Shown: positions 21,662 to 30,389 of the stretch, in pieces
Layout of the letters: each line of letters opens with the position of its first letter
Position numbering within the stretch: the first letter of the stretch is position 1
Notes under the pieces: model-generated
Told to the model about the DNA's origin: nothing
Database searches by the model: none
Seen by the model: the letters and a program-made list of their open reading frames with translations, nothing else
Position numbers and translations under genes: made by a program
Assembly: GCA_964019425.1 (NCBI GenBank)
Contig: OZ025793.1
Span: 1,054,001 to 1,118,000, forward strand
Direction of reading: 5' to 3'
Source: Flectonema sp. DT1601
Taxonomy: Eukaryota > Euglenozoa > Diplonemea > Diplonemida > Diplonemidae
Length of the DNA: 64,000 nucleotides

Positions 21662-22816
21662 ATGTTATCTACGACTCTGTTGAGTGCTGTGGGTGTTGTC
21701 AGCAACTCTTTTCTTCTGCAAAATGCTGCTGATGAGGGTGTGCACTATCCTTGGGTGGGACTTGGCACAGGTGGATACGGATTTAATGTCTCAGTACCAA
21801 AGCCAGAGTGTTGGGCAGAGACAAATGGATGTGGAGAAACAGCTGAGAAAGCAATTGATTTGTGGTTGAAATTAGGAGGTAAGCGTATTGACGACGCTGA
21901 TTCTTATTTTCATCAAAACTACACTGGAAAGGCTCTGGCAAAGACAACTGTTCCTAGAGACCAATACTTTTATTTATCAAAAGTTGGACCATCTAACTCA
22001 CTCGGCTACAACGATACCCTCATGCAGGTAGACGCTATGCTTCACCAAACTGGACTTACTTATGCTGATGCGATCTTAATCCACTGGCCAATCTCTGGAC
22101 AGCAGGGATCAATTGCTCCAAAACCATCTACAGATCCATTTTGTCAAAACGATAAGCCAACATACAATGAAAAAAACTGTCGCTTAAGCACATGGAGAGC
22201 CCTTCTCAAGGTTTGGAAAGATGGTAAGGCTCGTGCTGTGGGAGTGTCAAATTTCAATGTTACACACATTCAGGAGATTATTGACGCTGGGTTACCACTT
22301 CCAGCTATCAACCAGAGGCCATACAACCCTCACAGGTCTGGAAGCTCAAGAGACATCACTGAATTCTGTAAGAAACACAACATTCTATTCAACGGTTATT
22401 CTCCTTTAGGAACACCAGATATTGTACAGAATGGAGGTTCAAGAGGTGCTCATCCCTTCCCTCCATCTGTAGGTACTCCAACATTGCTCGAGGAGCCAAT
22501 TTTGAGACCGATTGCGAAGGCTCACGGAATTACTGCTGCGCAGGTTATTCTTGCTTGGCATTGGGCTAAGGGTATCCCTACCAACCCTCGTTCAGTAAAC
22601 AGCACTCATATGACACACAATTTGGAATCACAAAGTGTAGTTCTCACTGATGATGAAGTCGCTCAAATTGATACTCTAAAAGAAGATTGGTGTGATCTTG
22701 ATCCTACTTGGTATGAATGCGCTGCTAGAAATGGAATCTGTCCCCCACAATGCTGCACTACTCCTCCTTGCCATGCCGAGGCTGATGGCAGCTGCTGTGG
22801 TTCAGCTGACGAATAG
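21662..22816 (+). CDS. Aldo/keto reductase, probably secreted or lumenal
   Basis: 384 residues. Aldo/keto reductases use NADPH to reduce aldehydes and ketones. The tetrad is present: Asp77 and Tyr82 in RIDDADSY, Lys107 in YLSKVG and His141 in LIHWP. GVSNFN and the nucleotide-binding region near NPRSVNSTHMTHNL also match the fold, although the usual IPKS is NPRS here. The first 20 or so residues are hydrophobic with small side chains and look like a signal peptide. Several N-x-S/T sites follow. The C-terminus ends in a Cys-rich tail of about 35 residues (CPPQCC, TPPC, CCG) not found in ordinary cytosolic members. These features suggest function in the secretory pathway or outside the cell, unusual for an NADPH enzyme. 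Confidence 0.85.
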   Translation: MLSTTLLSAVGVVSNSFLLQNAADEGVHYPWVGLGTGGYGFNVSVPKPECWAETNGCGETAEKAIDLWLKLGGKRIDDADSYFHQNYTGKALAKTTVPRDQYFYLSKVGPSNSLGYNDTLMQVDAMLHQTGLTYADAILIHWPISGQQGSIAPKPSTDPFCQNDKPTYNEKNCRLSTWRALLKVWKDGKARAVGVSNFNVTHIQEIIDAGLPLPAINQRPYNPHRSGSSRDITEFCKKHNILFNGYSPLGTPDIVQNGGSRGAHPFPPSVGTPTLLEEPILRPIAKAHGITAAQVILAWHWAKGIPTNPRSVNSTHMTHNLESQSVVLTDDEVAQIDTLKEDWCDLDPTWYECAARNGICPPQCCTTPPCHAEADGSCCGSADE

Positions 22817-23476
22817 AATGTCAGCTGTTTTACTTTAACTAACTTTATTACCCTTTCGCGTCATTTGCACGAATAGAGATAAACCTTATTTCGTTTCTTA
22901 TATGATGGTCACTACTTGTGAGGTCGATTTGTTTATTAGTTTTCTTTTTGGTAATCGCGTCTGAAGAATGTGAGAGCCGCGATAATATTTTCGTGTGTTC
23001 AATTTTATGAAAAGTTAGTGATCAGGTCCGATTAGTACCGGTGTTTCTTTTGCTTTTCTCTCTCTTTTTTATTATTGTTTACTGCTATGGTGCGTACAAA
23101 CACATCAGATTAAATCTCTGACCTTTTTGTACCTCCTCTTTTTTATAAAAAGACTTTGTTGCTATTGACAATAGTGTTAACAGCAAGCAAGGCAAACCAG
23201 CTGCATTACCGTTATCGTGCTTAGAACAAAAGCTCGATATTTTGTTTGTGGTGCTGTCTGTCTGTCTGTTTTTTTTTCTCTACGATCGTTTATTTGTTGT
23301 TTACACAAATGTGTTCCAATAAGGATCGCGTTGTGATTGAATTGTTTCTTTATGATGTTGTAAATCACTAATCAACTCTACAGAAACCACAATGGATATT
23401 TATCGTTCTGTAGTAGTAGTGGTGATGCTGAAAAACATTTTATTTTTAAAACAGTTTATCACTTTAATCGTAAATC
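22817..23476 (+). other. Intergenic, 660 bp
   Basis: No coding signal. Contains a short (GTCT)n stretch near 23255-23272 followed by a T-run, and an ACAG acceptor at 23451-23454 that is likely used for the next gene. Confidence 0.45.
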
Positions 23477-25702
23477 ATGGCTGAGGGAGCGTGGTCATCA
23501 TACCAACAGAAATCACCAACACTGAGAGCTCTTCAAGAGATGAGTGTCGACAGCGCGGTTCCAAGATACGCTGCCACGTCTGAAAGTCCGAGTGTCAGGT
23601 CATTGATGGGAACATCACTTTCTGCGCCACCTGTTGTACCAAAATATGGAAACTTTCAGAGTGTGTTAAAAGATAGTATTCCTCTACCACAACAACAGAC
23701 TTCTGCTGGACCAGTTATTAATAGTTCAGTGAGACAGCTTTCACCATCAAGAAGACCAATGAGCCCACCAGTTGGGTTAACAAGTCCTTCAATTCCAAAT
23801 CATCAACTACCTCCAGTTCCTCCTCATGCTTCTGCGTCTCCTGCGCAAATGATGGCTCTGCAAGACGAGTCGCAGGCTGCTGTGAAGGCAGCTGAAAATA
23901 CGAAAATGTTAGTAACGATGCAGCACCTGAATGACAAGGCGAGGATCGACGAGCTTGAAAAAAGACTACGTTCTTTGGAAACTATTCCGGCGGCGGCGCA
24001 GCCACAGGGGGCAGCACCACATCAACAAATGGTATATCAACCAATCGCAGCACAGACTTTAACACCTCCTGTGCAGGGACTAGCCCCATCAACACCCCCT
24101 GTGATGACACTGGCACCAACTCCAGTAGCGGCAGCAGCAGCAGCAGCTCCCATCCAAGCTGCACCTGTTTTACAACCAACAGCTGGCAGTGCGAATTTGG
24201 AGTCGACGAACATCAGCAACTTGTTGGCTTCTCTTCAAAAGGAAGTATCTGAACTTCGTGAAGATCACAATACTCTAAAAGAACAATGTCGTGAACTACA
24301 TTCTGATCACAGTGAGTTACTAGACTCTCATGAAAATTTAAAATCGCAGTGCTCTAACCTACACACTGAGTTACAGGAAAGTACTTGCGAAGCCGCAAAG
24401 ACGGAGAAATCACTGAAACAACTTGAAGAAGTTCACGAAGCATTACAAGAGCAATGCAGGGAACTTCATACGGAGTGCACAAGTTTAGAAACCAGTCACG
24501 ATAGTCTTAAAGAAGAGTGTAGACAATTACACACTAATGTTGAGGAGTTAGATCATGACTTTTCTAAGTTAAAGAATGACTGCGGAGAGCTACACACCAA
24601 CCACGAACAACTGGAGACCAACTACGAGGGTTTAAAGGAACAGTGCAGAGACCTACACAGTGAAGTAGCATCACAACAAAGTGTAATTGATGAAGTGAAG
24701 GGTGAAGCAACAAAAGCAATTAGCATGGCCACTGAAAGTGATGAAAAGAATGCCGCGAACCACCAGGTGACTCAGAATGAGATGACATCTATTAACGAGA
24801 AGTTATCTTTTATTGAACAAAACATTGCTGAAGCTTCTGAAGCTGCACAAAACACTCTTCAGCACAGCATTCAATCATTACAAGAAGGAGCTGCTAATAT
24901 GTCTGAAGAGACAAAGATGTCTGTTGAAGTTCTAACACGAGCATTAGAAGCCAGTACTACTTCTCTGAAGGAAACAACAGAAAACTTAACGACTCTAAGA
25001 GAACAGTGCAGTGATCTTCAATCAGGTCATGAAGAGTTACGTACGGAGTTTGAGTCACTAAAGTCTCAATGCACTGATCTTCACAGCGACCAGTTAAAGT
25101 TAGAAGGTGCTGTTGGCGATCTGGATAAGAAGCAAGATGAAGAACGGAAAGAAATAGCTGACAAACTTGATGTTTCTGAAAAGGAACTCAGTTCTCAAAT
25201 TGAAAAGATTTCTGAAGCCCTTCGTAAAAATGACATCGGCGCAGTTCTAAACCTCCGCAATGAAACTGAACGTAACCTTCAAGACCAACAACACAAGTAT
25301 GAATCATTAGCTGCTCAATTGGATGCATCACTGACGGGATTATCAGCAACTAATACAGCACTTCAAAGACTTAATGACAGATTGAATTATGTAGACGAAG
25401 CTCTTGATGGTTTGCGGGGAGACAAAAAGCAACACATTGCCCTGTTGCAACAGAAGCAGCAACAGCAACAACAACAACAACAACAACACCAACCAGGATT
25501 AGTCCAACATCAAGGACAGACAGGACCATCGTACAATAGGTCGCTGTCACCTCAGCGACCAACTGTGTTGGCGTTGTCTGCTGGGATGCCTTCAGGAGTA
25601 CCACCAACTCCACTTGTTAGTGGAATCCTCCCTCAGCAAACAGCTGATTCTCGTGTTCGTGAGCTTGAACGTCGTCTTGGCCTTCCCAACTACTCTGTTT
25701 AA
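23477..25702 (+). CDS. Coiled-coil protein with 21-residue Cys/His repeats
   Basis: 741 residues. The N-terminal 230 residues are rich in Pro, Ala, Gln and Ser and look disordered. Residues 250-400 and again 510-560 consist of 21-residue units (three heptads) with the core L-K-x-Q-C-R-E-L-H-x-x-H. The Cys is at position 5 and the His at position 9 of each unit. At least seven clear units are present. Residues 400-510 and 560-660 are ordinary coiled coil. A polyglutamine run follows around 660, then a Pro/Ser-rich tail and a final helix starting VRELERRLG. It probably forms a long parallel coiled coil in the cytoskeleton, basal body or flagellar attachment structures. The location is inferred only from architecture. 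No known family assigned. Confidence 0.75.
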   Translation: MAEGAWSSYQQKSPTLRALQEMSVDSAVPRYAATSESPSVRSLMGTSLSAPPVVPKYGNFQSVLKDSIPLPQQQTSAGPVINSSVRQLSPSRRPMSPPVGLTSPSIPNHQLPPVPPHASASPAQMMALQDESQAAVKAAENTKMLVTMQHLNDKARIDELEKRLRSLETIPAAAQPQGAAPHQQMVYQPIAAQTLTPPVQGLAPSTPPVMTLAPTPVAAAAAAAPIQAAPVLQPTAGSANLESTNISNLLASLQKEVSELREDHNTLKEQCRELHSDHSELLDSHENLKSQCSNLHTELQESTCEAAKTEKSLKQLEEVHEALQEQCRELHTECTSLETSHDSLKEECRQLHTNVEELDHDFSKLKNDCGELHTNHEQLETNYEGLKEQCRDLHSEVASQQSVIDEVKGEATKAISMATESDEKNAANHQVTQNEMTSINEKLSFIEQNIAEASEAAQNTLQHSIQSLQEGAANMSEETKMSVEVLTRALEASTTSLKETTENLTTLREQCSDLQSGHEELRTEFESLKSQCTDLHSDQLKLEGAVGDLDKKQDEERKEIADKLDVSEKELSSQIEKISEALRKNDIGAVLNLRNETERNLQDQQHKYESLAAQLDASLTGLSATNTALQRLNDRLNYVDEALDGLRGDKKQHIALLQQKQQQQQQQQQQHQPGLVQHQGQTGPSYNRSLSPQRPTVLALSAGMPSGVPPTPLVSGILPQQTADSRVRELERRLGLPNYSV

Positions 25703-26388
25703 GAATACAAATAAATAAATAATTTTGAAAGTGAGACACAAATAATCTCAGAGTAGTGTTCATAGATCTGTTCCTGTAATGAGTTTGTTTTTATTTCCAT
25801 TCTGTTGGAACCAACTACCTTCCTTTTTATTATTTTGTCTAGGGTTTATCTCGGCTATATGGGGAGCAGTTACTCTCATTTATTTGTGTTTTTATCTGAA
25901 TATCCCCACCCGTTGGATAGCCTCCAATAGCTTAGAGATGGATGGGAAATGTATGTAAAGTATCAATTCATATTATTTATTATTTCTCTCTCTTTTTTTT
26001 TCTTCTTTTCTAAAAAAAGAATATTTCGGGTTTGCGTTTTCCAATAAATTTATGTTGCTAACAACGATACAATTCCCGTTAACTGTAACTTTTGTCTGTT
26101 TTCATTTTCTTGTTGATTGATTCCCAACTGTAACAACTACTTTTTTATATTTATTATTTTTTTTATTTCTTTCGTTCAACATTCCAACTATCGGTCTTCT
26201 TTGGCAACTCTTTGTTGACGAGGCTTTTTTTTATAGGGAATATAGCAAATTTTCCGAAAAAAAAAAAAAAATACCTTTGCATATTCTCGTTTTTTGTACA
26301 TCTTCATATTTTAGATTTTGAAAAAAAAAAAAAAAACAACTATCCCCCTGGACAATAATTGTTCCTTGGTGCTTTTTCTTGTTTTCGT

Positions 26389-26422
<34 letters not shown>

Positions 26423-26725
26423 ACATTTTAGATGGAAGAGGAAATGTCATAATATGTATTAAAACTTGTTTCGTAGCTGCTGTATATGTACCCAATTAAG
26501 TAACACGTTGTTAGTGAGTGATTATCTTATATCAAAGGGTTATTCATCATCTTAATCGTTTCCAGATATAAAAAATATGCTTTTAGGAGAAATCCATTAT
26601 TCAATATTTTTCATTGGGTGCTTACAGTGTTTTTATTTATTGATTTCACAGCCCTCCACCCCCCCGGTCAATACCTTAACTCATGCCATCGATTTGAGCA
26701 ACTTAGAAATTAATATAACGGGACA
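25703..26725 (+). other. Intergenic, 1.0 kb, with a 32-base T-run
   Basis: AT-rich non-coding DNA. A run of 32 T lies at 26390-26421. TTTCACAG ending at 26651 is the likely trans-splice acceptor of the PIP kinase gene. A short open frame at 26577-26873 overlaps the PIP kinase start and has no protein-like composition. Confidence 0.5.
26390..26421 (+). repeat. Run of 32 T
   Basis: The longest homopolymer in the window. It lies upstream of the PIP kinase gene, about 230 bp before its likely splice acceptor, so it is probably not the acceptor tract itself. Confidence 0.9.
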
Positions 26726-29431
26726 ATGGATGAGGCGAAGATACGAGGAGTATTCAAGTTGCCCAGCGGTGAGGTATTTGTTGGAGGTAAGATATGGGGA
26801 ACCCCACCACTGTGCGAGTGTACCAGAAGAGGAGGAGGAAAATTATGGATGTTTAGAAAATATTTTGGTATAGAATTTGAAGACGGCCAAGCACCTGAAC
26901 TTTTTAAACTAACCAGAGTACACCTTGAACCATCATGGAAAGTTTATATTCAAAAAAATTCATTTTCAGTACCTCCAGTGTGTAATGCAGAACTTCGTAT
27001 TGTACCCGTCAACGACAGTAAAATCCCTTCAAGTGTTGTATTCACCGAAGGAAAACTCGGATGGGAAGCTAGCCGAGCAATACAATTCCTCTGGCAAGCC
27101 TGTAATGATGAGCTCAGCGAGAAAGCCCAAGCTCATATCTCATGTAATAAGTTCTATGACGTGATAACTACATTTTCAAAATTACCACTTGAGGAACACG
27201 TTACAGTCATATCTGGAAGTGAACGTAAATCTGGCAAACTACTTTTAAACATCGATGGAGCTATACGAATCTTATCTATGCGTGGAGATAATTTATACAA
27301 TATTCTTCTTGACGATATTATAAATATAAAATCATCAGGACAAGACATCATACTCTCAGTACACACAAAGTCTGGTACTAAGAATATAACCCTCTCTGGA
27401 ATCAGCAACGTTGATCACGTTAAAGACATCCTTCTTAGGAATTGGTGTCTGGTTTGCAATACTGAAGTTAATTTTAAATTACACAACAGAGAACATGTGA
27501 CGAATGACTTTTGTCCTTCACCTGCGAGGAAAAGTAGGAATTCAGTTTTTATGGCTCGCAGTAAAGAGATTCCTGACACTGTATGCTTCTCATTGAAAGA
27601 AGTTTTTTCATTGTTAGAAACGTTTCAAACTATCGACTCTGATGGGAATGGTGTGATTGGAAAAGAGGAATGGATTGCTTCATTAGGACCGGTGTTTAGA
27701 AATACACAAATCCCACACGCAGTTTTTTCAGTCTTTGATCATAATAATGATGGAAGCATATCATTCCCTGAATTCTTATTCGGCTGTAGAATCCTACATC
27801 TGGGTTCGTGGGAAGACCGTATTCACTACCAATATAGAATATTCGACCCCAAGGGTACTGGATGGATGACTTTTGAACATTTTGTTGGAATCGCAAAAAC
27901 ACTTAACGAAGTAGTCGGTCTAAACATACCAGGTGGTAACGTATCAGAATACTGCAGAGCTGTTTTTTCACACCTCGATGTCAGAAAAAGTAATAAAGTA
28001 GATATCACTTTACTACGGGACACTCTCCAAGAAGATCCATCTTTTTCACAAGCATTTGAAGGACTCGCATTAGCTAGAGAGAGATCTTTCAAACAGAGTA
28101 AGGAACACAACGGTCATCTTATTTGGTTTGGTCAAATTAGAAATAAAAAATCACAATGGCTAGAATGTACTGCGATCTTAATGGGTATAAAACTATCAGG
28201 AGATTTTAAAGCGAAATTACTTGAAAAGCAGGGACCGCCTCCGAAGAAGAGTTCGGCGTTCATTTCTAGTTTTACAGAAAAAGTGAAATGGGAGATTGGT
28301 TCACAGAAGGTTTACACGGGAAAGTTAAAGAAAGTTCCGTTAAAAGGACATCATCCTCAAAATGGACATGCTCTTAACAGATATGAAAGCTACTTCGTAG
28401 ATTACAACCCTCGAGTCTTTCTAGCTATCCAACAACGGTTTGGGATAACACCCGAAGAATACAAACGGAGTCTTGGAATTGAACAGCTTCAGTCCAGTTT
28501 ACTACTTGGGTCATTATCAAATTTAAGTAGCATGGCATCATCTGGGAAGAGTGGAGCTTTTTTTTACATGTCTCACGACGGTAGGTTTATACTAAAAACT
28601 ATTGATAAAAGGGAAGCTAAAATCCTAAGAGACTTCTTACCCGCTTACTACGATCATGTGATGGATGACTCAAATGATGGAACACTACTAACGAGGTACT
28701 TCGGATTACATTTATTGTGGATTGTGGGAGATCCTAAATACTTCTTAGTAATGGATAATGTTATGCAACCACAAGAAAACTACGCAATTCAAATCAGATA
28801 CGATCTGAAAGGATCAACGGTTGGCAGGTCGACACCTGTTGCCAGCAGGGGTAATAACGTCGCACTCAAAGACCTCGATTTCAAAAGAAAACTACAACTT
28901 GATGGTGACATGCGAACCCGTCTAATGCAACAAATTCGACAAGACTCGGGACTCCTTCACAGGAATCACTTAAACGATTATTCACTTCTAATTGGAATTC
29001 ACACCTCTGAAACACCAATTGACCCACCCGAGCACTATGATGAGCGAGAGCCCTTTTTCCGCCGTTTTCGAGGTGGTATGCTCAGCCGTGATCGACGTGA
29101 GATATACTATGTTGGGGTGATTGACTTATTGACTCTTTTTGGAGCACGTAAAAAGGGTGAGTACGCTGTAAAAACTGTGTGGTATCGAACAGGAAAAGTC
29201 TCATGTGTCCCACCTGAAGACTACAGAGAACGTTTCGTACAGTATGTTGAAAGTATATTTCCTCCTCTTATTCACCTATCGCGGAGGTCAGTTAGTCCTT
29301 CTGCTGAATTATCAGCTCCAGCGTATATGCCAGTTAGGCAAACTACGACAGCTTCAAGTGTGAATTTAGATTTCTTTTCATCTCCAACGAAGAGAGAGCC
29401 TTCTTCATCGTTCCCATCGTTCCCGTCATAA
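26726..29431 (+). CDS. Phosphatidylinositol-phosphate kinase with EF-hands
   Basis: 901 residues. The C-terminal kinase (about 600-860) has the PIPK hallmarks: GKSGAFFYMS nucleotide loop, Lys624 in FILKT, DLKGS at 693-697, the catalytic Asp751 in DYSLLIGIH and Asp800 in GVIDLLT. It ends with an activation segment R-K-K-x-E, whose Glu fits PI4P 5-kinase specificity. Expected product is PI(4,5)P2 at membranes. Residues 290-440 carry an EF-hand module. Canonical loops are at 304-315 (DSDGNGVIGKEE) and 338-349 (DHNNDGSISFPE). A third loop at 374-385 has His at position 12, and a fourth looks lost. Residues 1-240 may be a PH-like or GRAM-like fold, not confidently assigned. Fusion of a calcium sensor to a PIPK suggests calcium-controlled PI(4,5)P2 synthesis. 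Confidence 0.88.
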   Translation: MDEAKIRGVFKLPSGEVFVGGKIWGTPPLCECTRRGGGKLWMFRKYFGIEFEDGQAPELFKLTRVHLEPSWKVYIQKNSFSVPPVCNAELRIVPVNDSKIPSSVVFTEGKLGWEASRAIQFLWQACNDELSEKAQAHISCNKFYDVITTFSKLPLEEHVTVISGSERKSGKLLLNIDGAIRILSMRGDNLYNILLDDIINIKSSGQDIILSVHTKSGTKNITLSGISNVDHVKDILLRNWCLVCNTEVNFKLHNREHVTNDFCPSPARKSRNSVFMARSKEIPDTVCFSLKEVFSLLETFQTIDSDGNGVIGKEEWIASLGPVFRNTQIPHAVFSVFDHNNDGSISFPEFLFGCRILHLGSWEDRIHYQYRIFDPKGTGWMTFEHFVGIAKTLNEVVGLNIPGGNVSEYCRAVFSHLDVRKSNKVDITLLRDTLQEDPSFSQAFEGLALARERSFKQSKEHNGHLIWFGQIRNKKSQWLECTAILMGIKLSGDFKAKLLEKQGPPPKKSSAFISSFTEKVKWEIGSQKVYTGKLKKVPLKGHHPQNGHALNRYESYFVDYNPRVFLAIQQRFGITPEEYKRSLGIEQLQSSLLLGSLSNLSSMASSGKSGAFFYMSHDGRFILKTIDKREAKILRDFLPAYYDHVMDDSNDGTLLTRYFGLHLLWIVGDPKYFLVMDNVMQPQENYAIQIRYDLKGSTVGRSTPVASRGNNVALKDLDFKRKLQLDGDMRTRLMQQIRQDSGLLHRNHLNDYSLLIGIHTSETPIDPPEHYDEREPFFRRFRGGMLSRDRREIYYVGVIDLLTLFGARKKGEYAVKTVWYRTGKVSCVPPEDYRERFVQYVESIFPPLIHLSRRSVSPSAELSAPAYMPVRQTTTASSVNLDFFSSPTKREPSSSFPSFPS

Positions 29432-29560
29432 GAGATTGCTGTCTGATGTTTGTGTTTTAATTACTCTCACATGGCAGAAATCTCGCCATCTGCGGGACAC
29501 CTTTTCTCGTAGTTTCTCCGATAGCCTTTCCGGCAATAAATTTGCATTGAGTTCGATGCG

Positions 29561-29591
<31 letters not shown>

Positions 29592-30389
29592 AATAATTAT
29601 CACCCCTCGGTTGCAAAAAAAAAAAAACAAAAAAAAACAAAAAAAAAAACATAAAATCTTCTTGTCCTTGTATAGAACGAAAAAAAAATAATAAAAAGAG
29701 TAGGAAAACGTTAAAAAACAGGTTCTCTTTTAAGGAGAGACCAATTTTACTGAAGTACTTTATTGTGCGACATATTCAGCTGTGTAAGTTGGGAATTATT
29801 ATTATTTTTTTTTTTTTAAAAAATATTCTTTGTTTTAATACTTCAATGCGTCATAATGGTTCTTTGGATTGTATACCGCGGCGTACTTAACTTGAACTGC
29901 CTGCAAAACCCTTTTTTTTTACTCTTCTGAAAGCTTAGATCAAGCCCCCCCAGGCAATGTGATCCCAACATACTTCAATAATTGCATAGTAAATTCATTG
30001 TTGTGTACTGTAAATTTAAAAAAAAAGAAAAACAATAAAAAAAAAAAATGAAATTGAGGGGGAAAAAAGAAAAAAAAAAAAAAAAAAAAAAAAAGTTGGA
30101 GAACGAAATTTGTGAAAGAAGAAAGCTATTGTTCCTGTATAATTAAACAAAAAAAAAAAAAAAAATAATAATGGAAAAAAAAAAAACTTGTGTCTCAATC
30201 TCCCTGTTCCCATGACGTTGTTCTTCGAAGTGATTTATAATAATTGATATAAATTGATGTTTTTAATAAAACAGAAATTTACTTATAATATGATGCTCTC
30301 TAAGAAGTTAATTATGGTTGAAAACGATATATAAATTAACTTCTAATTATTTCAGTGAATCCATGACGTGACCTCCTCACAGTACCAAA
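29432..30389 (+). other. Intergenic, about 960 bp, rich in A and T runs
   Basis: Contains T and A homopolymers, including 25 A at 30070-30094, and no coding signal. CCTCCTCACAG ending at 30382 is the likely acceptor for the next gene, only 7 nt before its ATG. Confidence 0.5.

Noticed and set aside
26577-26873. Open frame upstream of and overlapping the PIP kinase
   Set aside because: Overlaps the strong PIPK start in another frame, is hydrophobic and ends in shadow sequence; the acceptor at 26651 cuts through it.
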